64,000 nucleotides of DNA from Pedobacter aquae. Lineage in GTDB: Bacteria; Bacteroidota; Bacteroidia; Sphingobacteriales; Sphingobacteriaceae. Below, in pieces: positions 53,328 through 61,400 of the stretch. Below the pieces are notes generated by a model that made no database searches, had not been told where the DNA came from, and saw nothing but the letters and a program-made list of their open reading frames with translations. Both the position numbers and the translations under genes were made by a program. The DNA is taken from positions 2,542,001-2,606,000 of the forward strand of contig NZ_CP043329.1 of the NCBI RefSeq assembly GCF_008195825.1, in the 5' to 3' direction. Numbering within the stretch: position 1 is the first letter of the stretch; each line of letters begins with the position of its first letter.

Positions 53328-54119
53328 ATGTTAAAATACTTAGTGTTGCTAATGGTTTCTTTAGGAATCATTACTTGTTGTAATTCTGTTAACCAAAGCT
53401 CATCGGTTACTGTAAAAGACTCTATCAATGCGATAAGTATTACAGATACATCTATATTAATTTATACAGAAGGTTTATTAAAGCTGAAAGACTCTTTTGA
53501 AAAATTAGAAAGCCCCGTTTACAGTAAAGGAGATTATGCTTATTTCTATAGTGCATATAAAAAGGATGGTGAACCTGTTATTTATCAGGAGTATGGAGAT
53601 TCTGGAGCATACGGTTTTCAAGAAAAAACGTACTTTTTAGAAGATGGTGAAATTGTATTATTTACTGAGAAAAGCAAGCTTTTAATCCCAGAAAGCCAAG
53701 GAGATTATCAACATAAAGAATCAAGGTATTTCTATAGAAATGGGATATTCTTAAAAGCTGAAGAAAAAAGTGCTGCTAACGAATCGGCACTTCATAAACT
53801 ACCATTTGTAAAGTTGGATGAAAACTTAGCCGACGAAAAGAAAGTTTTTGATTTTACAGAGATAGAAAATGCATTGCAAGGAACAAGTAAATATGCCCTA
53901 ACCTTTAATAAGCTGAATACCCTAAATACTAAGCAATACTTAATGTTAAGTAATAATAATTTAAGTATTGATGTGGCTTATTTGATAAAAACACCCGATT
54001 CTTTAATCAACGATATTGCTTTACAACCCGCTTTATATAAAGGTAAGAAGCTTAATATCCAATTTGAAAAGCAAGGTAAAACTTTGATGATTTATAAAAG
54101 TGGAAGCTTAGCTAACTAA
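53328..54119 (+). CDS. putative lipoprotein of unknown function
   Basis: The protein is 263 residues. The signal MLKYLVLLMVSLGIITCC ends in a Cys pair (17-18), and the lipobox IITC or ITCC is acceptable for lipidation. The mature part has YFYSAYKKDGEPVIYQEYGD, FLEDGEIVLFTEKSKL and similar short strands, suggesting an antiparallel sheet of repeated beta hairpins, and a polar C-terminus (KLNIQFEKQGKTLMIYKSG). I do not recognise a family. The gene follows the lutB-like gene closely and overlaps the end of the convergent SprT-like gene by 12 bp. Confidence 0.7.
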   Translation: MLKYLVLLMVSLGIITCCNSVNQSSSVTVKDSINAISITDTSILIYTEGLLKLKDSFEKLESPVYSKGDYAYFYSAYKKDGEPVIYQEYGDSGAYGFQEKTYFLEDGEIVLFTEKSKLLIPESQGDYQHKESRYFYRNGIFLKAEEKSAANESALHKLPFVKLDENLADEKKVFDFTEIENALQGTSKYALTFNKLNTLNTKQYLMLSNNNLSIDVAYLIKTPDSLINDIALQPALYKGKKLNIQFEKQGKTLMIYKSGSLAN

Positions 54120-54722
54120 TTTAACTTCTGCCAAGGGATTAAAAAGATACATCCTACCGGTTTTAACTTCCAAGCATCTAAATCTGGTTCTTATTTTATT
54201 GAGTTTTTTAAACTCTCTTCCGTTTGGGAGTGTGAAATGTTGATTTTCTAAAACATCTTCAACATGTAAAACATCCTCTTTAGGTGCATCGTAGCGTTTT
54301 AGGGTCTTATACAAATCTTTATCGGCACAACTAGAAGCTGCCGGATTTTGCAAATAAGAAACAACAGCTTTTTTAACATCCAAAGGAAAAATATCTAACT
54401 CAAAAAAAGGAAGCATCATCTTTTTAAAAGTATTCTTCCACTCGGTGCCATGAGGTTTTATTCTGTTTTGATGGGCATTCCAAGCAACCAAATGTGCAAA
54501 CTCATGAACCGTAGTAATTAAGAAAGCATAAGGGTTTAGATTATAGTTTACCGAAATACGATGATGGCTACCTCTAAAAGGCGGTCTATAATCTCCTAAT
54601 TTTGTATTTCTTGTTTTAGATATTTTAAACTCACAAGCATAATCATCAATCCAAGCAGCTATAATGGGTGCCGATTGTTCTGGTAGGTACTGTTTTAAAA
54701 TGCTTATCTTATCTTGTTTCAC
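54108..54722 (-). CDS. SprT-like zinc metalloprotease domain protein
   Basis: The protein is 204 residues and cytoplasmic. The zinc-binding motif HEFAHLVAWNAH is at about residues 73-84, with a third ligand likely in the following KPHGTEWKNTFKKM (His). This is the SprT/Spartan arrangement. Bacterial members are poorly understood; eukaryotic Spartan degrades DNA-crosslinked proteins. The C-terminal half lacks the cysteine-rich zinc ribbon of many relatives, having LPNGREFKKLNKIRTRFRCL instead. Its 3' end overlaps the convergent lipoprotein gene. It lies 28 bp upstream of feoB's stop-side neighbour region on the opposite reading order (feoB ends at 54751), so a shared transcript with feoAB is possible. 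Confidence 0.87.
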   Translation of the reverse strand: MKQDKISILKQYLPEQSAPIIAAWIDDYACEFKISKTRNTKLGDYRPPFRGSHHRISVNYNLNPYAFLITTVHEFAHLVAWNAHQNRIKPHGTEWKNTFKKMMLPFFELDIFPLDVKKAVVSYLQNPAASSCADKDLYKTLKRYDAPKEDVLHVEDVLENQHFTLPNGREFKKLNKIRTRFRCLEVKTGRMYLFNPLAEVKLVS

Positions 54723-54750
54723 AAAGAATAAATATCCGCAAATAAAGCAA

Positions 54751-56865
54751 TTATTTCAAGAGATTGTAGACAATAAAACTAGCTCCGTAAGCCAAAACTA
54801 ACATGTAAAAAAACTGTATAATTGGCCATCTCCATTGTTTTGTTTCACGATAAACAACTGCCATGGTACTCATACATTGCATCGCAAAAGCATAAAAAAC
54901 CATTAAAGAGAATGCTGTGGCGGTAGTAAAAACTAAAGCTCCGGTTTTAGCATTTCGGGCTTGAGCCATTTTATTTCTTACAGGCTCCATTTCAGAATCG
55001 TCTCCATCTACAGAATATAGCGTAGCCATTGTCCCAACAAATACTTCACGAGCTGCAAAAGAGGTAATTAAAGAAATTCCGATTTTCCAATCGAAGCCTA
55101 AAGGCTCTATACTAGGCTCAATAAATTTACCAACAATACCTGCATAAGAATTCTCTAGTTTTTCTGAGCTCTTTAAGATGTTTATTTCTTCCTCTGTATA
55201 CTGTGAGCTTATTTCTGAAGAACTATATTTCTGATCTATTTTGTCTATCCTATCTCCAGGACCATAACTTGCCAAAACCCATAACACAATAGAAACTGCA
55301 ACAATAACTTTACCGGCTTCTGTTACAAAGGTTTTAATACTTCCAAACATGGTGAGTGCAACATTATTCCACCTTGGCATACGGTAAACCGGAAGCTCCA
55401 TAATAAAATAACTTTTTAGATTGCTCCTGATGATAATTTTCATCACCCAAGCAACTAAAATGGCCATCACAATACTTAGCAAGTACATCAACATCAATAC
55501 TAAGCCTTGTAAATTGATAAAGCCAAGTACCAGTTTTGATGGCACTACTAATGATATCAGTAGCGTATAAATAGGCAAACGGGCAGAACAACTTACCAAA
55601 GGTGTAACCATAATGGTGATGATTCTGTCTTTCCAGTTTTCTATAGTTCTGGCACTCATGATAGATGGTACAGCACAAGCCAAACCTCCTATTAATGGTA
55701 CCACAGACTTACCACTTAGCCCTACTTTACGCATTAATTTATCCATCATAAAAGTAACTCGGGCCATATAACCGGTATCTTCTAAAACAGAAATAAAAGC
55801 AAATAGTAAAGCAATTTGAGGGATGAAAACCATTACACCACTTAGCCCTGCAAGTACGCCATCTATTAATAAATCAGTAAATACACCTGCTGGTAAATAG
55901 GTATGTCCTAATTCTGCCAGCCAAACAAATACGGTTTCTATCAGCATCATAGGATACTCTGACCATGCGAAAATAGATTGGAAAATGGCAAATAGGATTA
56001 GGAAGAATATCACAAAACCCCAAACCTTGTGCGTAAGGTAATGATCTATTTTATTGCTGATGTTTTCTTCTAAGGCTACAGATTTATAAACAACGGTATC
56101 TAACAAAACCTCATTTATAAAATTATAACGAGCAATAGTTTCGGCAGCTTGCGCTTTTTGCGGATGGAAATCATGAATTTTCCCTTGCTCTTCTATCCAT
56201 AAACTATCTTCCTTATTGATATACTTTAAATGTTCATGCTGATGAACAATTTGAAGTGCCACGTAAGGATTATCAATATTTAATTTATCGCCAACTGCTT
56301 TGATAAGCTCTGGAGCGATGTTTTCAACATCAATGGTAGCGTGTTGTAATGGGATATTTGTACTGTAAGAAATAGCACTCTTTAGCTCATCTAAACCCAA
56401 AGATTTTCTTGCCGCTAGAGCCACAACAGGTACATTTAATCTAGCTGCTAAAGCATGAATATCAATTTCAATATTACCTTTTTCTGCCTGATCCATCATG
56501 TTTAAAGCGATGATAACAGGCAATTTTAAATCGGCAATTTGAGTGTATAAAAGTAAATTTCTTTTGAGGTTAGTTGCATCGGCAACAATAACTACTAAGT
56601 CTGGATGTGAGGAATTATCTGGATTAGAGAGTACTTCAAAAACGATGGTTTCATCGGCACTTTTAGGATATAAGCTGTAGGTACCTGGTAAATCAATAAT
56701 TTCTACCTGTTTGCCATCTGGTAATTTGCATAAACCAGATTTTTTATCAACTGTAACACCAGGGAAGTTTCCAACTTTTTGGTTTAAACCCGTTAAGGCA
56801 TTAAAAATAGTTGATTTACCTGTATTGGGATTACCAACAAGCGCTACTCTGAGTGTACTTTTCAA
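54751..56865 (-). CDS. feoB: ferrous iron transporter FeoB
   Basis: FeoB imports Fe2+ across the inner membrane. The protein is 704 residues. The N-terminal G domain has GNPNTGKST (11-19), DLPGTYSL and NMMD. A helical GDI-like segment follows, then the membrane domain with two Gate-type repeats (for example ALLFAFISVLEDTGYMARVTF and GLACAVPSIMSARTIENWKDR) and about nine to ten hydrophobic helices. Both conserved membrane cysteines of the Gate motifs (GLACAVP and VSCSARLP) are present. It follows feoA by 6 bp, so the two form the usual feoAB operon. No feoC is present. Confidence 0.96.
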   Translation of the reverse strand: MKSTLRVALVGNPNTGKSTIFNALTGLNQKVGNFPGVTVDKKSGLCKLPDGKQVEIIDLPGTYSLYPKSADETIVFEVLSNPDNSSHPDLVVIVADATNLKRNLLLYTQIADLKLPVIIALNMMDQAEKGNIEIDIHALAARLNVPVVALAARKSLGLDELKSAISYSTNIPLQHATIDVENIAPELIKAVGDKLNIDNPYVALQIVHQHEHLKYINKEDSLWIEEQGKIHDFHPQKAQAAETIARYNFINEVLLDTVVYKSVALEENISNKIDHYLTHKVWGFVIFFLILFAIFQSIFAWSEYPMMLIETVFVWLAELGHTYLPAGVFTDLLIDGVLAGLSGVMVFIPQIALLFAFISVLEDTGYMARVTFMMDKLMRKVGLSGKSVVPLIGGLACAVPSIMSARTIENWKDRIITIMVTPLVSCSARLPIYTLLISLVVPSKLVLGFINLQGLVLMLMYLLSIVMAILVAWVMKIIIRSNLKSYFIMELPVYRMPRWNNVALTMFGSIKTFVTEAGKVIVAVSIVLWVLASYGPGDRIDKIDQKYSSSEISSQYTEEEINILKSSEKLENSYAGIVGKFIEPSIEPLGFDWKIGISLITSFAAREVFVGTMATLYSVDGDDSEMEPVRNKMAQARNAKTGALVFTTATAFSLMVFYAFAMQCMSTMAVVYRETKQWRWPIIQFFYMLVLAYGASFIVYNLLK

Positions 56866-56871
56866 GCCAGA

Positions 56872-57093
56872 TTAGATTAGTTCAATGGTTGAGGCTTCAC
56901 GCTTTCTTAAAGACAATTGATAGCCGGATACGGTTACAGCGATAGGATCTCCTAAAGGAGCAATTCTTTCTACCTTAACCGCTTCTCCTGGTAAACATCC
57001 CATCTCCATCAATTTTACAGACATTTCTAAATCTGTAAACTCTTTAATAATACCTTGTTGTCCTATTGCTAATTGCGAAAGCTTCATGATCAA
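56872..57093 (-). CDS. feoA: ferrous iron transport protein FeoA
   Basis: The protein is 73 residues, a single SH3-like FeoA domain with LSQLAIGQQGIIKEF, LMEMGCLPGEAVKVERIAPLG and the closing GYQLSLRKREASTIEL. FeoA is a small cytoplasmic partner that supports FeoB activity. The start at 57093 has two closely spaced Met codons (residues 1 and 3), and either could be used. It is first in the feoAB operon. I could not identify a Fur- or DtxR-type operator with confidence in the AT-rich upstream region. Confidence 0.93.
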   Translation of the reverse strand: MIMKLSQLAIGQQGIIKEFTDLEMSVKLMEMGCLPGEAVKVERIAPLGDPIAVTVSGYQLSLRKREASTIELI

Positions 57094-57180
57094 AATGTAT
57101 ATGAACTGGACGAAATTAAGGCTTATTTAAATTAAATCCAAATTAGAAAGTCTTAATTTACATTAATTTGAAAGGCTTTT

Positions 57181-57270
57181 TTATTTGGATAATTGGAGGA
57201 CTGTATCAAATTTAAATTTAGGGCAATCGCAACCTTTTTTAAATACAAAACATCCTGATAAAGAAACCAT
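57181..57270 (-). CDS. very small putative lipoprotein, start uncertain
   Basis: From the ATG at 57270 it reads 29 residues (MVSLSGCFVFKKGCDCPKFK then FDTVLQLSK). The codons upstream remain open and hydrophobic (TIFFVLIMVSLSGC), so the real product probably starts a few codons earlier at a non-ATG codon, giving a proper lipoprotein signal with lipobox LSGC. The CDCPKF ending is like tiny Bacteroidota lipoproteins. It lies just after vanZ on the same strand and before feoA. The function is unknown; a decayed start codon is also possible. Confidence 0.4.
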   Translation of the reverse strand: MVSLSGCFVFKKGCDCPKFKFDTVLQLSK

Positions 57271-57295
57271 TATCAATACAAAAAAAATAGTATAG

Positions 57296-57691
57296 CTAAG
57301 CTTTTTCAATGATTCTGGATTTACGATGTAACAATAAATAACTAAATATACCGGCTCCAACGCCTAGCATATCTGAAATAAAATCCCACCACTCGGCAGA
57401 ACGGTAGGTAAATACTTTCCATTGTAGTAATTCTACACCTCCGCCTAAAGCAGCTGTGATGATGATAATTTTAACAATGGTAAGTGGGCGGTAGTGATAA
57501 CTGTTTTGCTGATTTATTTTTCCAAACAACAGCAAAACAGTTAATATAAAAAAGAAACCTAAATGCACCATTTTATCAAAACCTTCAAATAAAGGTAATT
57601 GATTGTCTTGCGACATGGGCAAGTTACAAAATATCAATACCAATATTGACCATGCAATTGCCGGTAATTGAAACTTTATGGTTGTTAACAC
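57296..57691 (-). CDS. VanZ-like family membrane protein
   Basis: The protein is 131 residues with four predicted membrane helices (AIAWSILVLIFCNL, VHLGFFFILTVLLLFG, IVKIIIITAALGGGVELLQ, DMLGVGAGIFSYLLL). Family marks are FDKMVHLGFFF after the first helix and GGGVELLQWKVFTYRSAEWWDFISD. VanZ relatives are linked to low-level teicoplanin resistance in enterococci; the role of this short type is unknown. The start codon is GTG, sharing its last-base overlap with the gcvH stop (TAGTG), which implies translational coupling to gcvH. Confidence 0.87.
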   Translation of the reverse strand: MLTTIKFQLPAIAWSILVLIFCNLPMSQDNQLPLFEGFDKMVHLGFFFILTVLLLFGKINQQNSYHYRPLTIVKIIIITAALGGGVELLQWKVFTYRSAEWWDFISDMLGVGAGIFSYLLLHRKSRIIEKA

Positions 57692-58068
57692 TAGGCTCCT
57701 ACTAAAGCTTGGTAAGCATCTGAAGATAATAAACCAGCAGAATCTGTTTCTGATAAACTGATTTTAACCATCCAGCCATCCCCGTAAGGGTCTTGATTTA
57801 CCAACTCTGGATTAGCATCTAACTGAGCGTTTACCTCAAGTACTTTGCCACTTAAAGGCATAAATAAATCAGAAACAGTTTTAACGGCTTCTACAGTGCC
57901 AAAAACATCCCCTTCAGTAACATCGCTACCAATGGTATTGATATCGATATAAACGATGTCTCCTAATTCTCTTTGAGCAAAATCTGTAATACCTACAGTT
58001 GCTATGTCACCTTCTATTTTTACCCACTCGTGGTCTTTGGTGTATTTTAATTCGGCTGGAAAATTCAT
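57691..58068 (-). CDS. gcvH: glycine cleavage system H protein
   Basis: GcvH is the lipoyl carrier that shuttles the aminomethyl group between the P, T and L proteins of the glycine cleavage system. The protein is 125 residues, the standard length. The lipoylated Lys is K63 in [20 protein letters not shown]. The N-terminal [13 protein letters not shown] and the C-terminal [13 protein letters not shown] are typical. No gcvP or gcvT is nearby. Its position downstream of sprA and coupled to vanZ is an arrangement seen in other Bacteroidota, so the neighbourhood does not imply a joint function. Confidence 0.96.
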   Translation of the reverse strand: MNFPAELKYTKDHEWVKIEGDIATVGITDFAQRELGDIVYIDINTIGSDVTEGDVFGTVEAVKTVSDLFMPLSGKVLEVNAQLDANPELVNQDPYGDGWMVKISLSETDSAGLLSSDAYQALVGA

Positions 58069-58145
58069 TTTTTTCTTTTATTTATTACAAAAATAACTAA
58101 ATCTATCAGATAAAGTCAGCTATACAAAGATGATACATTAAAAAA

Positions 58146-58400
58146 TTAAGCGTCTTCTTCTGCTGTATCGCTTTGTTGCTCTTGTGGCCCGCGTAAATGT
58201 ATAACCAAACCGTTCAAGAAATTTCTTAAGATTTGATCGCCACAAGGCTTATAATTAGGATGATCTTCTCGTCTGAAAAAAGCACCTAACTCGCTAGGGG
58301 TAACTCTAAAATTAACCAATTTTAGAATTTCAATAATCTCATCGTTTCTGAGTTTTAGAGCTACGCGGAGCTTTTTTAATATTTCGTTATTACTAATCAT
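58146..58400 (-). CDS. DUF1456-family protein, single-repeat form
   Basis: The protein is 84 residues. It matches one DUF1456 unit (NNEILKKLRVALKLRNDEII, LVNFRVTPSELGAFFRREDHPNYKPCGDQI, LRNFLNGLVIHLRG). The E. coli relative YehS has two such units and about 156 residues; here there is only one, followed by a short acidic tail (QQSDTAEEDA). It is cytoplasmic and helical, with a winged-helix-like look, and its function is not established. It follows sprA by 2 bp and precedes gcvH by 77 bp on the same strand, so it is probably in the sprA transcript. Confidence 0.85.
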   Translation of the reverse strand: MISNNEILKKLRVALKLRNDEIIEILKLVNFRVTPSELGAFFRREDHPNYKPCGDQILRNFLNGLVIHLRGPQEQQSDTAEEDA

Positions 58401-58402
58401 AA

Positions 58403-61400
58403 TTATTGAATAGTGAACCTTAAATTAATGCCAAAGTTACTAAAGGCTGTGTTAAATGTTTGCGATGTATAAGGCTGCGTAATATTAGAATCATAAAAGA
58501 CTCTTAAATTAAAGCGCTGGTTTAATACATAATCTATACTCGGCCTAAAGGTGATGTTTTTAGACCCTCCAGAAATCTCGGCATCTTCTACATCTGCTCT
58601 GAAAATTACGGTTTTATTATCTCTTATAGCTACATCTAGCTTGAAGTTTAAATCGTTTTTAAGATTTACACTTTTAAACAAGCCAAAAGGGAATCTGAAA
58701 TTTGCTGTTCTATATCCAAAACCAAATACAAAAGCTTGGTCTTTTTGTTGTGCCAACTGGCTATTTGCTAAAGCAAAACTTAAAGAACGAGATTTTCTAT
58801 ATTCGATATTGATAGTCATGCTGTTTTTTAAACGCATATCTATCCCTAATAAAGGCACAAACTGCTCAAACAAAGTAACCTGTGAGAATTGATAAAAAGG
58901 TAAAAAATTATTTTGCTGATCTCTAGAATTTGCAAAACCATTAAGTTCTGAATATCTGATTAAAGAGTTAAAAGCGTTAACGTTATAAGTAGAGTTATAA
59001 CCATGTGTTACATCAAATGAAGAGAACCACTGACTTATGAAAGGTAGCTTTGCTAAACCATTATAAGTCATACGCCAGTTAGGAACCGGTATTTTCTTGA
59101 AGCTATTTAAACTGATACTACCTGCATCTTTATTTAGATAAGCAGCTAATAAAGCTGGTATCACTACATCCTGTGAGCTTTTGTTATACCCATCGGCAAA
59201 GTTATCGGTGCCTAAGCCACCGCTATTAGGATTTTGTGTTCCTAACCTTCTTGATATAATTTCTCGGTTAACTAAAAACTGTTGGAAGACAGCCGAATTT
59301 CTATCGCTATTTTTTTCTTTAAAGGCGCTTCCTAAAGAGATAATAGAAATGCTATAATCGCCTGAAGTTATAGGCCTTAAACTTTCGAAACCATTAGTTT
59401 CTGCATCAAACCTAAAATTGGTTGAGAAATTTCTACTCTGATTTTTGAAGACGGTTAACTCTAACCTAAAATCTTTAAAAGGTTCTAGCGTTCCTCTTAG
59501 GTTAAGTTTTTCGTTTAAATTCTTTACAAATAGTTGGTTTAGCAAGGTGTCTCTGGTTAACCAACCATTTTGTAAGGCAGTGCCTCTTATATCTTCTTGC
59601 GAGCCTAAAACAAAACCTACGCCTGGTGCATTGGCAGAAAAATCCATACCAAAGGCATTGGTTTCTGGTAGATAGCCAGGCAAGAATGTGCCATCGTTAC
59701 GGATATATGAACCGCTTATATTTTTGATAGAGAAGAGAACATCAAATAAAGCTTTGCTCAATCTGCTAGCTTCGCTATTAGCGCTATTCATTTTACGGTA
59801 AAAGCCAAATTTATTATACAGTAAATTGAAATTTAAAGTAGGATTTAACTGAACCGTACGAGAGTTTTGTATGGTATTACCAAAGTTAATGTCAGGGTCG
59901 TTAATACTGATTAAAGGCTCTGTCATCCAGCTAAACTGGGTTTGATAACGGGTTATAACGTTCACAAATTCTAAACCCGGTATTTTGTTAATAGGCACTG
60001 TATAGCTTAAGCTTACGGTATGGTTATAATCTGTTGTTCTGCCCAGATTTCTAAAATTATTCCAAACTGTATCTCTTTTTAAGCCTGTTATTCTTCCTTC
60101 TGGCTCATCTACCAAAGAAAGATTGGTAGCATTAAAATCTAACTTTAATGTTTTGGTTAAATCCCAACTGATGCCATACAACCTGCTGATGTTAAAATTC
60201 TTATTGAAAGTAGTTTGTATAGGAATGGCATTGTTAGGATCGTTATCTCGGAGTGTATTTTCTGAGTATAAACGGTTTACTTCTATCCTGAAATTTAAAA
60301 CAGAAGGCAATAAGTTAAAGTTGAAGTCTTTTAATAAAGCTAAATTATTGCTTTTGATAAGTTTGCTAAACGGTGTGATAAAAGTTGCTTGGTTATTATA
60401 ATTATAAGCTAAAGAGCCTCGGTAATTTTTTTGTAGAGAACTTTGGTTGATAAAATCACGATGATCATACTCGTTAAAAGCATAAGTAAGACTTAAGTTT
60501 TCTATATCCCAGATTCTGCTTTTAGCATCGGGGTTGGTTTTAATTTTTCTAACATTGGTAAAATTGATACCGCGTCTTAAAGTATAATCTTGTGCATAAT
60601 TTAAGATAGAATCTCTTGTTCCACGAGGTAATAAATCCATGATATTCTTCAACTCTAAATCAGGGTTTCTTGGATCAAACTGTGGTGTACTTAGCTGACT
60701 AGAGTAATTAAAGTACATTGGTATTTTGATACCCGTTCTATCTGGGAAGAATTTCCCTAACTCAAAACTTGTTGATAAATCAAAGAATTGATCATCAGAA
60801 CGGTTTATCTCGCTTACGCGTTTTTCTAAAGAGGCAAAACCTATGGTGCTTCTATTTCCAGAGACGGTTACATCGCCAAAATCGGCTAGTTTAGCATTCA
60901 TTCTGGCAGTTGCAGCCCAACCACCACGCTCATCAAAATCGGTTAATCTTAACTCGTTGAACCAAATTTCTACGTTTTTATCTAAGCCATCATCTGGTCT
61001 GCCATCATTTTTGTTTAAAGGATTTCTTACCCCTAACATAATTACCCGCAGTTTACTTAAATCTGGTTGCCCTTTAATGGTTACTTTATTTTCCCCATCA
61101 GAAAAAGAATAAGGAATATTAAAAGGCCAAGGCGAGCCATTTCTAGTAGCATTGTTTCTGGCAATTTTTGCTTGTTGTAAAAGTCTGAACTCTAGATCTA
61201 ACCTGTTTGCTGCTGGCCATATAGCTTCTGGGTCTCTAGAGCCCGCTGTAGTAATCTTCATAGGTATTTCATACTCATAAAAATTATCCTGATTATCGGT
61301 ACCTAACCTTATAAAAGCATGAATATCACCATCCCTTAAAGGTGCTGCCATCACATCGCTCTCCGCATGGATAAACATTTGTAACTTTTTGTATGCCCTT

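Noticed and set aside
57094-57180. Fur or DtxR operator upstream of feoA
   Set aside because: The region is AT-rich and several weak dyads can be drawn; none is good enough to call.
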